Shown: positions 1-3,400 of the stretch, piece after piece
Layout: each line of letters begins with the position of its first letter
Position numbering within the stretch: position 1 is the stretch's first letter
NCBI GenBank assembly: GCA_964412555.1
Contig: CAYPPG010000138.1
Coordinates: 1-6,258, forward strand
Source: CAYPPG01 sp964412555
Lineage (GTDB): Bacteria > Hinthialibacterota > Hinthialibacteria > Hinthialibacterales > Hinthialibacteraceae
DNA: 6,258 nt
Reading direction: 5' to 3'
Notes under the pieces: generated by a model
The model's database searches: none
The model's input: only the letters and a program-made list of their open reading frames with translations
What the model was told of the DNA's origin: nothing
Translations under genes and position numbers: made by a program

Positions 1-53
1 ACGGGTCACACCTAACCGACTCCAGGGGGGTCAAAGGTACCCGGCTATTGACA
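1..53 (-). mobile_element. Putative tip of an IS21-like insertion sequence, rest lies outside the window
   Basis: Read on the minus strand, this stretch begins TGTCAATAGCCGGGTACC and continues with two similar short blocks, ACCTTTGACCC and AGGTGTGACCC. A terminal TGT...-type end followed by repeated TTGACCC-like blocks resembles, from memory, the ends of IS21-family elements, which carry several transposase-binding repeats near each tip. The transposase reading frame to the right loses its family similarity exactly at this point, as expected of an insertion. The body of the element, its istA/istB genes and its other end are not in the window. It could instead be the end of another IS family or an assembly junction. 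The boundary at 53/54 is better supported than the family name. Confidence 0.42.
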
Positions 54-342
54 CGGCTAAATCCTGTAATTTATCATAATTCAAATTACACCCCTGACGC
101 ACAGCCGACAACACCAGGATCGACCAATACGTCATCCCGGGCCGGCCTCGTTTCTTACTCGTTTTCCCGTTCACATCCTGCGCAACGAGTTCCAGAATTT
201 TATCCCGTAACTCGGGCTGACTGTAAATGTATTTCAGCGATTCAAGAATGGGGATTATTTCATCACGACAATTGTGGTTCAGTTCCACTTCCACCACGGA
301 TGGACAATCAAATCGCCCCTGGATTTCGAAGGCCTTTCTCAT
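31..342 (-). pseudogene. ISNCY-like transposase, N-terminal fragment truncated by an insertion
   Basis: The fragment encodes 103 residues from the start MRKAFEIQG. Only about the first 96 belong to the original protein; the last residues, VSIAGYL, and the stop come from the inserted DNA. The segment KKRGRPGMTYWSILVLSAVR followed by a YDKLQDLA block is what I recognise, from memory and not from a search, as the N-terminus of an ISNCY-family transposase, normally several hundred residues long. The DDE catalytic core is missing, so the product should be inactive. The start at 342 is preferred over the ATG at 366 because a GAGGAG ribosome-binding site lies 8 nt before it and none precedes 366. 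It has its own promoter at 424-452 and follows the big gene on the same strand at a distance of about 150 bp. It looks like debris of a transposable element rather than a functional partner of that gene. Confidence 0.75.
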
Positions 343-350
343 CGGATACT

Positions 351-356
351 CTCCTC
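351..356 (-). promoter_or_regulatory. Ribosome-binding site of the transposase fragment
   Basis: GAGGAG on the minus strand lies 8 nt before the ATG at 342-340. This decides the start at MRKAF over the in-frame ATG 24 bases further upstream. Three of its bases (354-356) also belong to the inverted-repeat arm at 354-362, so it could be partly hidden in a hairpin. Confidence 0.7.
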
Positions 357-419
357 GAAGATTCATAGAAAAATATGGACTATAAAAGGAATTGAGAATA
401 TTGATATGTTATCTTCGAG
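354..419 (-). promoter_or_regulatory. 9-bp inverted repeat in the transposase leader, possible RBS-masking fold-back
   Basis: On the minus strand CTCGAAGAT (419-411) is perfectly complementary to ATCTTCGAG (362-354). The arms are separated by 48 bases. The downstream arm runs into the Shine-Dalgarno sequence, so pairing in RNA would cover part of it. The expected transcription start of the promoter at 424-452 is near 417, inside the upstream arm. Read-through RNA from the big gene would therefore contain the complete arm, while the native transcript would lose roughly two bases of it. This resembles the known protection of IS10 and IS50 transposase genes from external transcription. The pairing is seen in the sequence; the function is inferred. 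Confidence 0.45.
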
Positions 420-493
420 TAATATTATAGCACATAACCGTATATGTTTCAATCTTTTATGTCATATAAGGACAAACACTATCTACTTATTTT
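367..493. other. AT-rich intergenic spacer holding the transposase promoter and probably the IS end
   Basis: The region between the stop of the big gene and the transposase leader is AT-rich. Besides the promoter and one hairpin arm it shows a small inverted motif, TGTC at 460-463 and GACA at 471-474, which might lie near the terminal repeat of the ISNCY-like element. The other end of that element is not available, so its boundary cannot be fixed. No convincing rho-independent terminator for the big gene was found: there is no GC-rich stem followed by a T-run after its stop on the minus strand. Confidence 0.5.
424..452 (-). promoter_or_regulatory. Strong sigma-70-type promoter for the transposase
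   Basis: The minus strand carries TTGAAA (452-447), a 17-base spacer, and a perfect TATAAT (429-424). This matches the housekeeping consensus at 5 of 6 and 6 of 6 positions with ideal spacing. Transcription should start near 417, giving a leader of about 75 nt before the ATG at 342. It points only into the truncated transposase, so any transcript would now run into the inserted element at the left edge. It lies downstream of the big gene's stop codon. Confidence 0.72.
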
Positions 494-3400
494 TTAACTT
501 TCTTTTGAAGTAATTAAACTTATTTCATCGATAATGACCTTACCTATAACCCCCGGTCCACCGAACTGCACCACGCCAATCGGAGGGTTTGATTTTCCGC
601 CGATCTCAAAATTCCCACCAATACGAATGGGTCGGAAGTCCGTTTCGGAAAGGTAGGTGGCGTGCAGAAAAGTGGCAGCGGTTTGTTCACCGTCTGTGAT
701 CACGAAAGCCGTCATGCCGTTTTCTCCTCCAGTTCGTTTTGCATAAATGGTTCCTTTTATCATTGCTGGGAATTCCGGTGGATTCGTAAAGACAGCCACA
801 TGCGCCGCATCTTCATTTGCTTCCAATCCGAGCTGCACGCCCTGCCCATTCAATCCAGGCACGAGAGAAATAATTCCTGGCATCATCCCCGACGGTAAGA
901 AAGCGTTGGGATGCAGGACTTCAACATTCTCAATACTATCAAATGTCATATCAATGATGGAATGAATCGGCGTGGAATCCATTTCTGCAACCGAGGTAAT
1001 CTCGAGTTGATCAAGATATACGGTCACCACTTCATCATCCGATCCGTGTGGAACCACAATTTGCAAAGCGGGATAAATTTTTTGAGTTGGCGATTCATAA
1101 AGCAAACGCAACCGCTCCCAACGATCAACCGGAATTACGCTTTTTGTCGGATTAACATATCCGAGGCTGCCGGTCACGAGGTCCGCAATCGCCACCAACC
1201 CAAGCTGCACGGCATTGCTGCTGCATCGGGCCGAAACGCGCAGCTCGACCGGTTCGCTGCCCACTGCAATCGCGTCCGGCTGCATCAGCAAAATGCCTTG
1301 CCCCGCTTGCAGCGTGCAAATCATCCCATCCCCGTCTGTCGCGCTATCAAACGCGTTGTCCACCGGCACCGATCCGAAAGAAAGCGCGGTCACCTGTTTA
1401 TAGTCACCAACCGAACTGACGCCGTCCAGCAGATTTTGCATATCCACTGGAATCGTGTTCGGTGTGGGAACCGGCGTCGGCGGTTGTGTGTCTTCTGACG
1501 TATTTAACAACAAAAATAATTGTTTCGCAAAGCTTTCGAGTAAAGCCACATCCTGCTTTCCATCCCGATTCAAATCGACCATTTCAATGCGCAAGGTGGT
1601 GAAGACTTGTTTCGGGATATCCTGCTCGATGTTTAACGCATCTTCAAAGACATTCAACTCTTTTCCGCATACGCCAGATAGCCAAACATTGGTAATCCCC
1701 TCCGGCCCGTTCTCACGGCTGGCGTACAACAAATCTGGAATCCCATCACGATCCAAATCCTCGATCAACGCGTCATCCAATGTCGTGCCGAGCTCATTCA
1801 CCGCACTGAATTCGATATCGCCAACGCGCACTTCTTCGACGGATGCCGCGCCGAATGACGTATAAAGCCGTGCGCTGCCGTCAAGAGGCAAAAGCAAGAG
1901 GTCGTCATAATCATCGTCATTCGCGTTCCCGCTGCGAAAGGCCGTCATTCGATTTCCAACCAACGTGTCTTCGTACGAAGCCATATGCGTCAGTTCATAA
2001 ACGTTCGGTTCGCTCTGCTGGAAAAAGAAGACCGCTTTTTCGCTCAATGAAACGACGATCAATTCAAGATGGTTATCCCCTTCAAGATTTTGAAGATCAA
2101 GCATTTGAATGGTATGAATGGATGCGCCCTGCAGGTCGATTCCCTCGCCTTCGAGCGTATCCCCATCCGCCGACAATGAAAATTTCATGATGTGATTGAA
2201 TTGCCCTTGATTTTCCAATACGACATAGATTTCATCCAATCCATCCCCATCCGCATCCGCGCAAACCAGCGGCTGGTTACGTCCCTGCTGGACAGCGGAA
2301 CGAATATCGTGAATCGGGATCGATAGCGCAATCGGTTCTTGAAACGTGCCATCCCCGTTTCCTTTCCAAACCGCCATCGTTTCATACGCATACGACACAA
2401 CACATACGTCAAGATATCCATCATCGTCAAAGTGCCCCTGCGCAATAAATTCCGGTTCCATCTCCAACCCGAACGGAATCGAATGAGCGATCAATGGGTT
2501 GTGAACATCCCCCGTCATCTCAAACAAAAGCAATTCCTGCGCCCCATGCAATGTCGTCAATAAATCCTGAAATCCGTCGTTGGTAAAGTCCGCAGAAATC
2601 AACCCTTCCGGCTGCTGCCCCAAATCGATCTCCATCAATTTACCGATAGAAAAATCATTCGTGCATACAATCTGAAACACGGTCGGAAGGGGCGTGGGTG
2701 TATTGCTCGGCGTGGGGGTATTCTGTGGTAATGGAGTGTTTGTTGAAGTCGGGGTGTCCGTCGGTGTATACGTTGGTGTGAAAGTATTTGTCGTAGTTGG
2801 TGTAGGAGAATTCTGCGGTATTGGTGTTTCAGTGACGGTTGAAAGAACAGGATTCGGCGTCGGAAGCGTTATATCCGTCGGAATCGGCGTGACAGACGGC
2901 AGAACCGCCGTATCCGTTGGAATCGCTGTGTAAGTTGGAGTGGTTGTCGATGTGTATGTCGGCGTCAATGTATACGTTGATGTAGATGTCGGTGTCGGCT
3001 CAATCGTATTGATCGAAAAGCGATCTGAATACGCTGTGTGACGGAGTGAAGCGCTAAAATTATCGGAAAGAGACCATAAAAAAGCTTCCGCCTGGACGGG
3101 AGCATTATAGGCGATCGTTCTTCCCTCTGGAGAAAAAGCTATAGAATATGTAGCGCCATCCTGATTTTCGTAGGTGCACAATAACTCACCGCTTTCTATA
3201 TCCCATAACCACACTTCTGGATGCTCATAACCTCCCACCAATAAATAACGATCATCCGCGGATAAAGCCACTTGTTCTACCCTTTTAGGCAGGTCACCAT
3301 ACGTCAATACACGAATCTTGTTTCCGCTATTTATATCCCACAAAATGACATTGCCTTCGACGTCACCGCTTACGATCATTGATCCATCGGATGAAAATAC

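Noticed and set aside
42..59. Direct repeat CGGCTA at 42-47 and 54-59 next to the IS junction
   Set aside because: One copy lies inside the presumed IS tip, so it cannot be a target-site duplication; six bases may match by chance.
343..366. Upstream ATG (366) as the transposase start
   Set aside because: It has no Shine-Dalgarno sequence, and the extra residues MNLRGEYP are translated from the ribosome-binding site of the ATG at 342.
48..368. Plus-strand open frame across the transposase region
   Set aside because: It lies opposite a transposase fragment with clear family-like sequence, promoter and ribosome-binding site, and its translation shows no domain-like pattern.
911..1865. Plus-strand frames of 195 and 136 codons inside the giant gene
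   Set aside because: They are antisense shadows of the GC-rich 3' part of the big gene, without ribosome-binding sites or recognisable protein features.
2694..2933. Plus-strand Gly/Val-rich frame (VGVSVGVYVGV type)
   Set aside because: It is the antisense reading of Pro-Thr linker 3; the repetitive translation simply mirrors the Thr-Pro codons.
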